Of a DNA stretch of 64,000 nt, positions 28,097-36,827 are shown in pieces. The notes under the pieces are model-generated. The model was not told the origin of the DNA and searched no databases. It saw only the letters and a list, made by a program, of their open reading frames with translations. A program made the translations under genes and the position numbers. The DNA lies in NCBI GenBank assembly GCA_016219425.1, contig JACRNB010000012.1, forward strand, positions 62,001-126,000, written 5' to 3'. The DNA comes from Betaproteobacteria bacterium (lineage in GTDB: Bacteria > Pseudomonadota > Gammaproteobacteria > Burkholderiales > Thiobacillaceae). Within the stretch, counting starts at the first letter, position 1. Each line of letters begins with the position of its first letter.

Positions 28097-28762
28097 ATGT
28101 CCATTCCCGTCATCGCCATCGACGGCCCTTCCGCCTCCGGCAAGGGTACGGTCGCCGCCCTCGCGGCGCGCGCGCTTGGTTTTCATTATTTAGATAGCGG
28201 CGCGATCTATCGCGTCACCGCCTTTGCCGCCCAGCGCGCGGGGGTGGATTTGACCGACGAGCCCGGTCTGGCGCGGCTGGCGGCGGGGCTGGACCTGCGT
28301 TTCGACGGGGTGGAGGTCTATCTCGACGGCCAGCCGGTGGGGGATGTGATCCGCACCGAGGAGGCGGGGCGCGCCGCCTCCCGCATCGCCGCCCTGCCGG
28401 AGCTGCGCGCGGCCTTGCTGGAGCGCCAGCGGGCGTTCCGCCAGGCCCCCGGTCTGGTGACCGACGGGCGCGACATGGGGTCGGTGGTTTTCCCGGATGC
28501 GCGGCTCAAGATCTTCCTCACGGCGAGCGTCGAGGAACGCGCGCAAAGGCGCTATAAGCAGTTGATTGAAAAGGGGTTGGGTGCTAACCTCGCGGCCCTT
28601 TTGCAGGATCTGCGAGAGCGGGACGAGCGAGACGCCGCCCGCGCGGCGGCTCCCCTGCAACAGGGCGCGGATGCGCGTTTGCTGGAAACCACAAGCTTGA
28701 CCATCGACCAGGCGGTCGCACAGGTTCTGGCCTGGTTCCGGGAGGCGGGCGATCCGGCGTGA
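28097..28762 (+). CDS. cmk: Cytidylate kinase
   Basis: Phosphorylates CMP and dCMP, 221 residues. The N-terminal P-loop is [13 protein letters not shown]. The CMP-binding and lid regions are visible as [24 protein letters not shown] and [15 protein letters not shown] precedes the ATG. The order cmk-rpsA-ihfB is widely conserved in Beta- and Gammaproteobacteria. Confidence 0.96.
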   Translation: MSIPVIAIDGPSASGKGTVAALAARALGFHYLDSGAIYRVTAFAAQRAGVDLTDEPGLARLAAGLDLRFDGVEVYLDGQPVGDVIRTEEAGRAASRIAALPELRAALLERQRAFRQAPGLVTDGRDMGSVVFPDARLKIFLTASVEERAQRRYKQLIEKGLGANLAALLQDLRERDERDAARAAAPLQQGADARLLETTSLTIDQAVAQVLAWFREAGDPA

Positions 28763-28766
28763 CAGG

Positions 28767-28793
28767 CGGGCGGCATGGGCCGTCCGGTTTTTT
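28767..28793 (+). terminator. Rho-independent terminator after cmk
   Basis: A CGGGCGGC/GCCGTCCG stem (one G-T pair) with a 4-base loop, followed directly by GTTTTTT. It lies just after the cmk stop and ahead of rpsA, so it may end or attenuate cmk transcription before the ribosomal gene. Confidence 0.7.
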
Positions 28794-28835
28794 AACCAAC
28801 CCCCCCGTGGCAACACGGTTTACTCAGGTTTTTTC

Positions 28836-30548
28836 ATGTCCACTGCAACCCTCTCTGAACCCATGGACTCCATGGAATCCTTTGCCGCCATGTTCGAAGA
28901 AAGCATTTCCAAACAGGAGATGCGTCATGGCGAGGTCATCACCGCGGAAGTGGTGGGAATTGACCACAACTTTGTTACCGTCAACGCCGGCCTCAAGTCC
29001 GAGAGCCTGATCCCCGTTGAAGAATTCAAGAACGACCGCGGCGAGATGGAAGTCGCCGTGGGCGATTTCGTCTCCGTCTGCATCGAGTCCCTGGAAGACG
29101 GTTTCGGCGCCACCAAGCTTTCGCGCGACCGCGCGCGCCGCCTGGCCGCCTGGATGAACCTGGAAGCGGCGATGGAAGAGGGCCGCATCGTCAAGGGCAT
29201 GATCACCGGCAAGGTCAAAGGCGGTCTTACGGTCATGTGCAACGGCATCCGCGCCTTCCTGCCCGGTTCCCTGGTGGATGTGCGTCCGATCAAGGACACC
29301 ACCCCGTTCGAGGGCAAGGAGGCCGAGTTCAAGGTCATCAAGCTGGACCGCAAGCGCAACAACGTGGTCGTGTCGCGCAAGGCCGTCATGGAACAGAGCA
29401 TGGGCGCCGAGCGCGAGACCCTGCTGGCCAACCTGAAGGAAGGCGCCAAGGTCAAGGGCGTGGTCAAGAACATCACTGAATACGGCGCGTTCGTGGACCT
29501 GGGCGGCATCGACGGCCTGCTGCACATCACCGATCTGGCCTGGCGTCGCGTCAAGCATCCTTCCGAAGTGGTCACCGTGGGCGATGAAGTCAGCGCCGTG
29601 GTGCTCAAGTTCGACCAGGACAAGAACCGCGTCTCCCTGGGCCTGAAGCAGCTGGGCGAAGACCCGTGGGTGGGCCTGTCCCGTCGTTACCCCACCGGCA
29701 CCCGCATGTTCGGCAAGGTGGCCAACCTCACCGACTACGGCTGTTTCGTCGAGATCGAGCCGGGTATCGAAGGTCTGGTGCACGTCTCCGAGATGGACTG
29801 GACCAACAAGAACGTCAACCCGTCCAAGATGGTTTCCCTGGGCGACGAGGTCGAGGTCATGGTCCTGGAGATCGACGAGGACCGTCGCCGCATCTCCCTG
29901 GGCATGAAGCAGTGCAAGGCCAACCCGTGGGACGAGTTCTCCATGACCTTCCGCAAGGGCGACAAGGTCAAGGGCCAGATCAAGTCCATCACCGACTTCG
30001 GCGTGTTCATCGGCCTGAACGGCGGCATCGACGGTCTGGTGCACCTGTCCGACCTGTCCTGGAGCCTGACCGGCGAAGAGGCCATCCGCAACTACCGCAA
30101 GGGCGAGGAAGTGGAAGCCGTGGTGCTGGCCATCGACGTCGAGAAGGAGCGCATCTCCCTGGGCATCAAGCAGATGGAGAACGATCCCTTCAACGCCTTT
30201 GTCGCCACCAATGACAAGGGTTCCATCGTCAACGGCCCGGTGAAGTCGCTGGATGCCAAGGGCGCGGTGATCGTGATGAAGGATGACGTGGAAGGTTATC
30301 TGCGCGCCTCCGAGGTCTCCCGCGAGCGCGTGGAAGACATCCGCACCCACCTGAAGGAAGGCGATGCGGTTGAGGCCGTGATCATCAACGTCGATCGCAA
30401 GAATCGTCAGATCAACCTGTCCATCAAGGCCAAGGATGCCGCAGAACAGTCCGAGGCCCTGCGCAAGCTGGCTTCTGAACAGTCCACCGGCACCACCAAC
30501 CTGGGCGCCCTGCTCAAGGCCAAGCTCGACAACAAGGGTGGCGAGTGA
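28836..30548 (+). CDS. rpsA: 30S ribosomal protein S1
   Basis: A 570-residue S1 with six OB-fold S1 repeats; examples are [40 protein letters not shown] and [20 protein letters not shown]. It binds mRNA leaders on the small subunit and is needed for translation initiation. Length matches the proteobacterial form. The coding strand uses GTC/AAG/CTG codons heavily, as highly expressed genes do here. ihfB follows at once. In the 73-base leader, CCGTGGCAACACGG can form a small hairpin. Confidence 0.97.
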   Translation: MSTATLSEPMDSMESFAAMFEESISKQEMRHGEVITAEVVGIDHNFVTVNAGLKSESLIPVEEFKNDRGEMEVAVGDFVSVCIESLEDGFGATKLSRDRARRLAAWMNLEAAMEEGRIVKGMITGKVKGGLTVMCNGIRAFLPGSLVDVRPIKDTTPFEGKEAEFKVIKLDRKRNNVVVSRKAVMEQSMGAERETLLANLKEGAKVKGVVKNITEYGAFVDLGGIDGLLHITDLAWRRVKHPSEVVTVGDEVSAVVLKFDQDKNRVSLGLKQLGEDPWVGLSRRYPTGTRMFGKVANLTDYGCFVEIEPGIEGLVHVSEMDWTNKNVNPSKMVSLGDEVEVMVLEIDEDRRRISLGMKQCKANPWDEFSMTFRKGDKVKGQIKSITDFGVFIGLNGGIDGLVHLSDLSWSLTGEEAIRNYRKGEEVEAVVLAIDVEKERISLGIKQMENDPFNAFVATNDKGSIVNGPVKSLDAKGAVIVMKDDVEGYLRASEVSRERVEDIRTHLKEGDAVEAVIINVDRKNRQINLSIKAKDAAEQSEALRKLASEQSTGTTNLGALLKAKLDNKGGE

Positions 30549-30571
30549 ACGGAACGCACGATCTGGACTCG

Positions 30572-30859
30572 ATGACCAAGTCGGACCTGATTGCCCGCCT
30601 GGCGGAGCGTCATTCCCACTTGGTCGCGGCGGATGCCGAACTCGCAGTCAAGACCATCCTCGACGCCATGACCACCAGTCTGGTGTCCGGGGAACGGATC
30701 GAGATTCGCGGTTTCGGCAGCTTCAGCCTGAACTTCAGGCCGCCTCGTGTCGGGCGCAACCCCAAGACCGGCGAGAAGGTGATGGTGGCGGGCAAGTACG
30801 TCCCCCACTTCAAGGCCGGTAAGGAGTTGCGGGATCGTGTGGATGGACGTGACGATTGA
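30572..30859 (+). CDS. ihfB: Integration host factor beta subunit
   Basis: A DNA-bending protein of 95 residues. It starts [14 protein letters not shown] and has [28 protein letters not shown], including the Arg-Asn-Pro loop that inserts in the minor groove, and [16 protein letters not shown]. The tracked ORF starts at the GTG at 30545, overlapping the rpsA stop as GTGA. That start is possible and would be coupled, but the ATG at 30572 matches the family N terminus, so I chose it. A strong terminator follows. Confidence 0.94.
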   Translation: MTKSDLIARLAERHSHLVAADAELAVKTILDAMTTSLVSGERIEIRGFGSFSLNFRPPRVGRNPKTGEKVMVAGKYVPHFKAGKELRDRVDGRDD

Positions 30860-30871
30860 GGTCACGGCAGC

Positions 30872-30909
30872 AAACAAAAAAGGCGCGGAATTCCGCGCCT
30901 TTTTTGTTT
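30872..30909. terminator. Bidirectional rho-independent terminator between ihfB and hfq
   Basis: A perfect 38-bp palindrome, 19 bases per arm: AAACAAAAAAGGCGCGGAA and its complement. It has A-runs on one side and T-runs on the other, so it can end transcription from both the rpsA-ihfB side and the convergent hfq-like gene. Confidence 0.93.
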
Positions 30910-30934
30910 CGGCCCGTTCAGGCCGGGGAGGGGA

Positions 30935-31171
30935 TTACTCCGCAGCCTTGGGCTGGATGTCCACCTGGCGCATGGGCGACACGGTGGAGATGGCATGTTT
31001 GAAGATGGCCTGCACGGTCTGGTCATTGCCGCGCAGGAGGACCATGAACTGGTCGAAGGATTCGATACGGCCCACCAGCTTGATGCCGTTGACCAGAAAC
31101 ACGGCGCACTGGACGTGTTCCTTGCGCAGGGTGTTGAGGAATTGATCTTGCAGATTGACGCGTTCAGCCAT
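30935..31171 (-). CDS. hfq: Hfq-family RNA chaperone, divergent copy
   Basis: An Sm-like protein of 78 residues. The Sm1 motif [36 protein letters not shown] and the Hfq-specific KHAIST signature in [11 protein letters not shown] are clear. The loop before [16 protein letters not shown], is two residues longer than the NTVTQMVY form usual in Beta- and Gammaproteobacteria. The gene lacks the usual hflX-hflKC neighbours; it sits convergent to rpsA-ihfB and divergent from a CbpA-like gene. It may therefore be a second Hfq. The start ATG at 31171 has no clear ribosome binding site. The longer ORF to 31393 on the track is an upstream extension. Confidence 0.85.
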   Translation of the reverse strand: MAERVNLQDQFLNTLRKEHVQCAVFLVNGIKLVGRIESFDQFMVLLRGNDQTVQAIFKHAISTVSPMRQVDIQPKAAE

Positions 31172-31294
31172 GATGTCGGGGGGGCAGTTGAGAAACCGGC
31201 GGCGATCATAGCATGGGCTTGTCCAGGCCCTCTTGAGAGCGCAAAGAGATACCGCATTTACCCGTAAGAGCAGGTCATCCACGCATCGGACACC

Positions 31295-32176
31295 ATGAAA
31301 TACAAGGATTACTACCAGATACTCGGCGTACCTCGGGGCGCCGGCCAGGACGAGATCAAGAAGGCGTATCGCCGTCTGGCGCGCAAATACCACCCGGACG
31401 TGTCCAAGGAGACGGGGGCGGAAGAGCGCTTCAAGGAGGTCAACGAAGCCAACGAGGTGCTTTCTGACCCGGACAAGCGGGCCGCGTATGACCAGTTGGG
31501 GCGCTACCGTCCCGGCCAGGACTTTCGTCCGCCGCCGGGCTGGGGCGGGCGTCAGGGCGCAGATGCCGGCATGGATTTCTCGGACCTGTTTTCACAACTG
31601 TTTGGCGGCGCGGGCAGCGCCCAGGCGCGGCGCGGCGGCGCGCCGCGCGGCCAGGATGTGGAGGCGGACCTGGCGCTCACGTTGGAAGAGGCCTTTCACG
31701 GCGTGGAGCGGCAGGCCAATATCGGCGGCGTCACGGTGCGTTTCCGTGTGCCGCCGGGCGCCCAGACGGGCAAACGGCTGAAACTGGCGGGCAAGGGGCA
31801 GGCGTCCCCCTTCGGCGGCGCGCAGGGGGATCTCTATTTGAATATCCGGGTGGAGCCCCATCCCCGCTACCGCCTGGAAGGCAAGGACATCTACCTGGAT
31901 ACCCCCGTCACCCCCTGGGAGGCCGCACTGGGCGCGAGCCTGCTGATTCCCACCCTGACCGGGAACGTGCGCATCAAGGTGGCTGCGGGCGCCCGCAGCG
32001 GCCAGAAGCTGCGCCTGCCGGGCCGCGGCATGCCGGCAAAGGAGGGGGCGGGGGATTTCCACGCGCAGCTCCAGGTCGTGCTGCCGGAGTCGTTGAGCGG
32101 GGAAGAACGGGCCTTGTATGAGCAGCTCAAGGCCTTGTCGCGGGAGAACCCGCGTCCGGGGTTTCCGCAGGAGTGA
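31295..32176 (+). CDS. cbpA: DnaJ-class co-chaperone, CbpA-like
   Basis: A 293-residue J-domain protein without the DnaJ zinc finger. The J domain (1-70) has [38 protein letters not shown] with the HPD motif. A Gly-rich linker (about 75-125) includes [15 protein letters not shown], and the two C-terminal peptide-binding domains follow ([23 protein letters not shown]). It stimulates DnaK ATPase; CbpA types also bind curved DNA. No cbpM modulator gene follows; the next gene is flagellin, preceded by its own promoter. Confidence 0.88.
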   Translation: MKYKDYYQILGVPRGAGQDEIKKAYRRLARKYHPDVSKETGAEERFKEVNEANEVLSDPDKRAAYDQLGRYRPGQDFRPPPGWGGRQGADAGMDFSDLFSQLFGGAGSAQARRGGAPRGQDVEADLALTLEEAFHGVERQANIGGVTVRFRVPPGAQTGKRLKLAGKGQASPFGGAQGDLYLNIRVEPHPRYRLEGKDIYLDTPVTPWEAALGASLLIPTLTGNVRIKVAAGARSGQKLRLPGRGMPAKEGAGDFHAQLQVVLPESLSGEERALYEQLKALSRENPRPGFPQE

Positions 32177-32270
32177 GGTAAAGATGCGGCGGAGCGGGCC
32201 GATATTCATCGAGACAAAAGTTGCATCCAGCCCGACGGATCGCCTGGTATGTAAATACCAAAAAAACACC

Positions 32271-32297
32271 TAAAGTTTTCGTGTGGCAGGTCCGTAA
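32271..32297 (+). promoter_or_regulatory. Sigma-28 (FliA) promoter for flagellin
   Basis: TAAAGTTT, 11 bases, GTCCGTAA. The -35 is a perfect match to the E. coli FliA consensus and the spacer is exact; the -10 matches GCCGATAA at five of eight positions. It predicts a leader of about 75 bases before the flagellin ATG. Confidence 0.75.
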
Positions 32298-32329
32298 AAG
32301 GGTTTGACAGCATCATGAAGATGCAGTCC

Positions 32330-32349
32330 CAGAAGGAAGAAACCTTCTG
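32330..32349 (+). promoter_or_regulatory. Hairpin in the flagellin mRNA leader
   Basis: CAGAAGG, six bases, CCTTCTG: a 7-bp perfect stem 30 bases before the flagellin start and 15 before its AAAAGGAG ribosome binding site. In Caulobacter, FlbT acts on the flagellin mRNA leader. flbT is encoded two genes downstream here, so this hairpin is a candidate target, by inference only. Confidence 0.45.
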
Positions 32350-32378
32350 ATCCCGTTCCCTAGAAAAGGAGTTTCATC

Positions 32379-33743
32379 ATGTCTGATATCGCCCTCTCCG
32401 CCTCCATGCGTTCCAACCTCCAGAGTCTGCAGGCCACTGCCGACCTTATGGATCGCACCTCGCAGCGTCTGTCCACCCAGAAGTCCGTGAACAGCGTTAC
32501 GGATGATGCCGTGAAGTTCTTCACGGCCAAGAACCTGACCGCTCGCGCTGATCGTCTGGATACCGTCAAGTCGGGTATCGCCAACGCCCTGAGCGCCATC
32601 GAAACCGCCAACACCGGCATCAGCAGCATTCGTGACACCCTGAGTTCGATGGATGCCGTGATCACCCAGGCGCGTAACCTGGTGGGTCTGACCGACGCCA
32701 ACTCCAACGCCCAGCGTCAGGATCTGGTGACCCAGTACAACACCCTGCGCAGCCAGATCAACAACATCGTTGATGACTCCAGCTACAACGGCGTGAATTT
32801 CCTGAAGTCCGCCACCGCCCTGACCGTGGCCTTCAACGAGACCAGTTCCACCTCGCTGACCGTAAACGGTTTTGCCGGCGCTGCGGATAACCTGGGTACG
32901 GGCAGCAGCACTGGCGGCACCGCCAGCACCACCACCAACGCCAACGGTTCCGTCAGCACCAGCCTCGGCTCGGTCGGGACGGTGGCGACGGGTACGGGCG
33001 CTCTGGGTTCGTCCACCACCACGGCCACCTTCGGCAACATCGTTGTCACGTCCACCCCGGATGCGGACGGCGGCGCCGGCGGTACCTACAGCGTGACGGA
33101 CGGCACCAACACCTACACCATCGGTAACGGCGACACCTACACCTTTGGCACGGGCGCCGGCACGATCACCGTGTCTGCCGCCGCCAACCTGGATGCCGCC
33201 AACGCAGCCATCACCGTGACCTACCAGGAAGGCGCCTCTGCGGATGCCAACCTGGACGATACCGTGTCCTTCAACGTGGATACCGGCGTCGTGACCTCCA
33301 CCCTGAAGAACGGCGCGGGCGCTTCCACTGCCATTGTCCACACCCCGGGCGCGGCTCCCACTTCCGCCATCACCGTAACCGGCGCGGGCGGCACCATCGG
33401 CGGCGGCACCGGCGTTGTTGCCCTGGCCACCGCTGGTTCCACCGGTGCGGCCCTCGACACCACCGCAGAACTGGATGCCTTGGCGACCAAGATGACTTCG
33501 GCCCGGTCGTATCTGACCCTGAACGAATCCAAACTGGCCGGCAACGTGTCCACCCTGAGCAACCGTCAGGATTATTTGAGCGACCTGATGGCTACCCTCT
33601 CTGCGGGTGCGGACGATCTGACCAAGGCGGATGTGAACGAGGAAGGCGCCAACATGCTGGCCCTTCAGACCCGTCAACAGCTGGGTATGACCTCTCTGAG
33701 CCTGGCTTCTCAAGCTCTGCAAGGCGTCCTGCGTCTGTTCTAA
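32379..33743 (+). CDS. fliC: Flagellin, alphaproteobacterial type
   Basis: The filament subunit, 454 residues. The conserved N-terminal D0/D1 part is residues 1-150 (MRSNLQSLQATADLMDRTSQRLSTQK, ARNLVGLTDANSNAQRQDLV), the C-terminal D0 ends GMTSLSLASQALQGVLRLF. The middle (about 150-375) is a Thr/Gly/Ala-rich variable region likely exposed on the filament. The terminal sequences, including the DAVKFFTAKNL stretch, resemble flagellins that I know from Magnetospirillum-like Alphaproteobacteria. The usual betaproteobacterial INTN start is absent. The accompanying helper, flbT and flaF genes agree with this. AAAAGGAG precedes the ATG, and a sigma-28 promoter lies upstream. Confidence 0.93.
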   Translation: MSDIALSASMRSNLQSLQATADLMDRTSQRLSTQKSVNSVTDDAVKFFTAKNLTARADRLDTVKSGIANALSAIETANTGISSIRDTLSSMDAVITQARNLVGLTDANSNAQRQDLVTQYNTLRSQINNIVDDSSYNGVNFLKSATALTVAFNETSSTSLTVNGFAGAADNLGTGSSTGGTASTTTNANGSVSTSLGSVGTVATGTGALGSSTTTATFGNIVVTSTPDADGGAGGTYSVTDGTNTYTIGNGDTYTFGTGAGTITVSAAANLDAANAAITVTYQEGASADANLDDTVSFNVDTGVVTSTLKNGAGASTAIVHTPGAAPTSAITVTGAGGTIGGGTGVVALATAGSTGAALDTTAELDALATKMTSARSYLTLNESKLAGNVSTLSNRQDYLSDLMATLSAGADDLTKADVNEEGANMLALQTRQQLGMTSLSLASQALQGVLRLF

Positions 33744-33820
33744 CGGACACGGAGCTAGAGTCCAATGACGGCGACCGGATCGGCTAACCCCGAACCCGGT
33801 TGCTGTCGAAGGAGAAAACC

Positions 33821-34531
33821 ATGGCAATGGAGATCATGACAGTCGGTCTGGGGCCCCCGCAAAGTGTGGTCCATTCAGGATCCGCCCCCTACAGCGCCGC
33901 TCGCAATTCGTCGGCTCCGCAGAACCCGAGGCCTGATTCAGGCGCAGGGAATGCGGAAGCTGTCTTTGCCGGACGCGCCGGTTTCGCCTCCCTGAGCGCA
34001 TCGAATGATGATGCGGGCCGGGCGGCGCAGTCGGTGCGCGCGGCGGGACGATCCCTCGAAAAGGTTGCGCAAGCTGTGCACGAACTGAAGGACAGCGTGG
34101 TAACGGTCATCAAGAACTACCCGCCGTTCCCTCAGGGCGACCAGAAGCGAGCGGAATTTCTCAACAGCATCAACGGACTACGCCAGCAGTTGGCCGCCAT
34201 GACGGTGCCGCCTGCCGGAGACAGTCTGGAGCCGGTGATCTACCCGCGCGAGTACGACCTGCCCTTCCTGAACCCGGACAACGCCAGCGAAGAGGAATTG
34301 CAAGCCTTTTCAAGGACGCTGGACGAGATGGAAGCCAAGGTGATGGAAGGATTCGCGGACCTGAAAGCGTTGGTGGATAAATTGCCGAAGAAGATCAATG
34401 CCGACCTCACGCTTCCTCTCAACGGGGATGACGAGGCCGGGCAGGTCAGCCACGAAACTGGCGGCAAGATCGGTCTGCAACGAGTGTCTCTGCTGGGCGA
34501 CAGCAGTGTGCTCACTTCCCTCGGAGGATGA
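33821..34531 (+). CDS. Uncharacterised flagellin-cluster protein
   Basis: A 236-residue soluble protein with no signal peptide or membrane segment. The N-terminal 60 residues are low in complexity (Ser/Ala/Pro/Asn). The central part (about 65-130) is helical: RAAGRSLEKVAQAVHELKDS, then IKNYPPFPQGDQKRAEFLNSINGLRQQL. I recall genes with such NxPPFP motifs next to alphaproteobacterial flagellin genes, but no function is known to me. It follows flagellin by 77 bases, has AAGGAG before the ATG at 33821, and its stop overlaps the flbT start (ATGA). A role in flagellin export, assembly or regulation is inferred only from position. Confidence 0.75.
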   Translation: MAMEIMTVGLGPPQSVVHSGSAPYSAARNSSAPQNPRPDSGAGNAEAVFAGRAGFASLSASNDDAGRAAQSVRAAGRSLEKVAQAVHELKDSVVTVIKNYPPFPQGDQKRAEFLNSINGLRQQLAAMTVPPAGDSLEPVIYPREYDLPFLNPDNASEEELQAFSRTLDEMEAKVMEGFADLKALVDKLPKKINADLTLPLNGDDEAGQVSHETGGKIGLQRVSLLGDSSVLTSLGG

Positions 34532-34932
34532 TCGTGCCGTTGAAGATCAGTCTGAAACCCCGCGAGAAGTTCTTTATCGGCGGAGCGGTCGTTGAGAATG
34601 GCGATTCCCATGCGGACTTGACCATCCTCAACGACGTTCCTCTCTTGCGTGAAAAGGATGTGATGACGGAACAAGAGGCGGATTCGCCCTGTCGCCGCAT
34701 CTACCTGTGTGTGCAGTCGATGTACATGGACCCGGTCAGCATGACCCACTACCAGCAGCAATACCGCCGCATGCTGGACGAAGTGACGGAAGCCGCCCCG
34801 AGCACCGGACGGTTCGTGGCGGACATAAATACCCATCTCGCCAGCGGGCGTTACTACCAGGCCATGAAGGCGGCGCGTCATCTGGTGGAATATGAACAGG
34901 AGTTGATCAGCCATGCCAAGGAATGCGCTTAG
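34528..34932 (+). CDS. flbT: Flagellin regulator FlbT
   Basis: A 134-residue FlbT. It starts MIVPLKISLKPREKFFIGGAVVENG and continues NDVPLLREKDVMTEQEADSPCRRIYLCVQSMYMDP, typical of the family. In Caulobacter and other Alphaproteobacteria, FlbT controls flagellin mRNA stability and translation through the 5' leader. Its start overlaps the stop of the helper gene, and its end overlaps the flaF start by 20 bases, so all three are translationally coupled. FlbT is unusual outside Alphaproteobacteria. Confidence 0.92.
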   Translation: MIVPLKISLKPREKFFIGGAVVENGDSHADLTILNDVPLLREKDVMTEQEADSPCRRIYLCVQSMYMDPVSMTHYQQQYRRMLDEVTEAAPSTGRFVADINTHLASGRYYQAMKAARHLVEYEQELISHAKECA

Positions 34933-35311
34933 CGCCTATCAGGACATCGAAAAGGCCACCCTGTCTGGCCGTGAGCTGGAAGCCTCGGTATTGATGCGGG
35001 CCGCCCTGGCGTTGGCGGCGGTAAAGGAAAACTGGGATGTCACCAACAGGGACGAACAACTCGATACTGCCCTGCGCAACAACCAGCGCATCTGGACCCT
35101 GTTCCAGTCCGAACTGGTGGAACCGGGCAATCCTCTCCCGGTCGAGATCCGGCGCAACATCCTGTCCCTATCCATTTTTGTGGATCGCCGCACCTTCGAA
35201 ATCATGGCCAAGCCGGCGCCGGAAAAGCTCGACATCCTGATCGCCATCAACCGCAACATCGCCGCCGGCCTTCGGGGCAGTCCTACCGTGGTTGGACAAG
35301 CCGCAGCCTGA
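34913..35311 (+). CDS. flaF: Flagellin synthesis/secretion factor FlaF
   Basis: A 132-residue FlaF. It has the family pattern NALSAYQDIEKATLSGRELEASVLMRAALAL, then WTLFQSELVEPGNPLPVEIRRNILSLSIFVDRRTFEIM. FlaF is needed for flagellin synthesis and export in Alphaproteobacteria and acts in balance with FlbT. It overlaps flbT and precedes a DUF2802 gene by 41 bases. Confidence 0.92.
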   Translation: MPRNALSAYQDIEKATLSGRELEASVLMRAALALAAVKENWDVTNRDEQLDTALRNNQRIWTLFQSELVEPGNPLPVEIRRNILSLSIFVDRRTFEIMAKPAPEKLDILIAINRNIAAGLRGSPTVVGQAAA

Positions 35312-35352
35312 TCCCCAGCCCTGGACCAGACGCCCGCACGTTCGCGCCCATC

Positions 35353-35688
35353 ATGCCGGAGAGCCTCCACGCCCTCCCTCATGAGTTGCAAGTGATTCTG
35401 GCATTTGCCGTCCTCCTGCTCCTTCTCCTGGCCCTGATCTACGTGCGCAGACCGCCCCGCGGTGACGCGCGCATCCACGCCCTGGAAGCGGAATTGCACG
35501 CCCTGCGCGCGCGCATCGAGGCGCTCGAAACCCAGCCCCCCACCAACTCCGCGCTGGACCCCCAGCTCTATGCCGAGGCCCAGCGCCTGGCGCGCACCGG
35601 CGCAGACAGTGCGGAACTGGCCGCGCAGCTTGGCATCTCCCGCGCCGAAGCCGAACTCATCATCGCCCTGCAAAAGGGCGCGCCATGA
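35353..35688 (+). CDS. DUF2802 family membrane-anchored protein
   Basis: A 111-residue protein with one transmembrane segment (about 12-31, AFAVLLLLLLALIYV), a coiled-coil stretch (ALEAELHALRARIEALE) and a C-terminal DUF2802 region (YAEAQRLARTGADSAELAAQLGISRAEAELIIALQK) that looks like a helix-turn-helix. DUF2802 genes occur in the flagellar/chemotaxis clusters of Gamma- and Betaproteobacteria; the role is unknown. Its stop overlaps the fliK-like start (ATGA). Confidence 0.78.
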   Translation: MPESLHALPHELQVILAFAVLLLLLLALIYVRRPPRGDARIHALEAELHALRARIEALETQPPTNSALDPQLYAEAQRLARTGADSAELAAQLGISRAEAELIIALQKGAP

Positions 35689-36827
35689 ACATTGCCGGCC
35701 TGCCCGACCTGGTCCTGTCCCTGTTTCGCGGGCCGCCTGCCGCGCCGGCGTCGGCCCCGCAAACGGCGCCCAAGTTCGTGGCGGGCGCGGAATACAGCGG
35801 AACCGTCATGGACCGTCTGCCCAACGGGCGGCTTCTGGTGGACGTGGCCGGGCAGCGCATGAACATGGCCCTGCCGGGCAACCTCCAGGCTGGCGACACG
35901 GTTCGGCTCACCTACGTCACCAACAGCACGCGCCCCACCTTTGTCCTGCGCCAGGAATCGGCCCAGGCGGCGCAGCCCGTGCGGCTCTCCGCCAGCGCCC
36001 AGCAGGTCGGGGCGCTCATGCGCCTGGGCTCGGGCGGACAGGGGCCGGTCACGGGCGTGGGCGCAGCGGGATCGGCCCTCAACAGCGCCGTCGCCCTCGC
36101 CACCTCGGAACGTCCCATCGCCACCACCACCTCCATGCTGACGGGGCCGGCGGGGCTTGCAACCCTCCCCGGCGTCGGCCCCGGACGCAGCACCGGACTG
36201 CTGGGCGAAGCGGTGAACGGCTTGCGCGCCTCCCTCTCCCCCAGCGCCACCCTCACCGCCAACACCACCACGGAACTGCCCGCCCCCTCGCACGACCTGC
36301 TACCGATACGCCTGGCCAAGACCGTGAGCGAAAGCGGCCTGTTCTACGAATCCCACCTGGCGCAATGGAGCCGGGGCGAACGCAGTCTGGAAGCCATCCA
36401 GCGCGAACCCCAGGCCCGTCTCGCGGGCCAGCCCGCTGTTGCTGATCTGGGCATGCCGGCCAAGGCCGCCCAATTCGCCTCCCAGCAACTGCACCTGCTG
36501 GAAGGCCAGCCCTTCGTCTGGCAGGGCCAGGCCTGGCCCGGTCAGGATGTGGAATGGCGCGTGCAGGAGCGGGACGCGCGGGAAGGCGGCGATGACGCCC
36601 CCGAAGCCGCCGCCTGGAATACGGATCTGGCCATGACCCTGCCCCATCTTGGCGCGGTGCGCGCCCATCTCGGCCTCACCGGCGACCAGCTCAGCCTGGG
36701 CCTGAGCGCCACGGACGAGTCCGCCCTGGAGGCCATGCGCGCCGCGCTGCCGGACCTGGTGCACGCACTTCAGGAAGCGGGCCTGCAACCCCTGCGGGTC
36801 ACGATCACGGCGGCGCAAGCGCCATGA
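35685..36827 (+). CDS. fliK: FliK-like flagellar hook-length control protein
   Basis: A 380-residue protein. The N-terminal part has a small beta-rich region (TVMDRLPNGRLLVDVAGQRMNMALPGNLQAGDTVRLTYV) followed by a long Ala/Ser/Pro/Thr-rich linker (about 95-210). The C-terminal domain (about 285-380; WNTDLAMTLPHLGAVRAHLGLTGDQLSLGLSATDE) matches the Flg_hook domain of FliK, which sets hook length and triggers the switch in export specificity. The fit to classical FliK is moderate. The next gene encodes a free FlhB-like domain and overlaps by four bases, an arrangement often seen for this variant pair. Confidence 0.75.
   Translation: MNIAGLPDLVLSLFRGPPAAPASAPQTAPKFVAGAEYSGTVMDRLPNGRLLVDVAGQRMNMALPGNLQAGDTVRLTYVTNSTRPTFVLRQESAQAAQPVRLSASAQQVGALMRLGSGGQGPVTGVGAAGSALNSAVALATSERPIATTTSMLTGPAGLATLPGVGPGRSTGLLGEAVNGLRASLSPSATLTANTTTELPAPSHDLLPIRLAKTVSESGLFYESHLAQWSRGERSLEAIQREPQARLAGQPAVADLGMPAKAAQFASQQLHLLEGQPFVWQGQAWPGQDVEWRVQERDAREGGDDAPEAAAWNTDLAMTLPHLGAVRAHLGLTGDQLSLGLSATDESALEAMRAALPDLVHALQEAGLQPLRVTITAAQAP

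Noticed and set aside
28824-30350. A 508-residue minus-strand ORF opposite rpsA
   Set aside because: Antisense to rpsA; the repetitive translation mirrors the S1 repeats.
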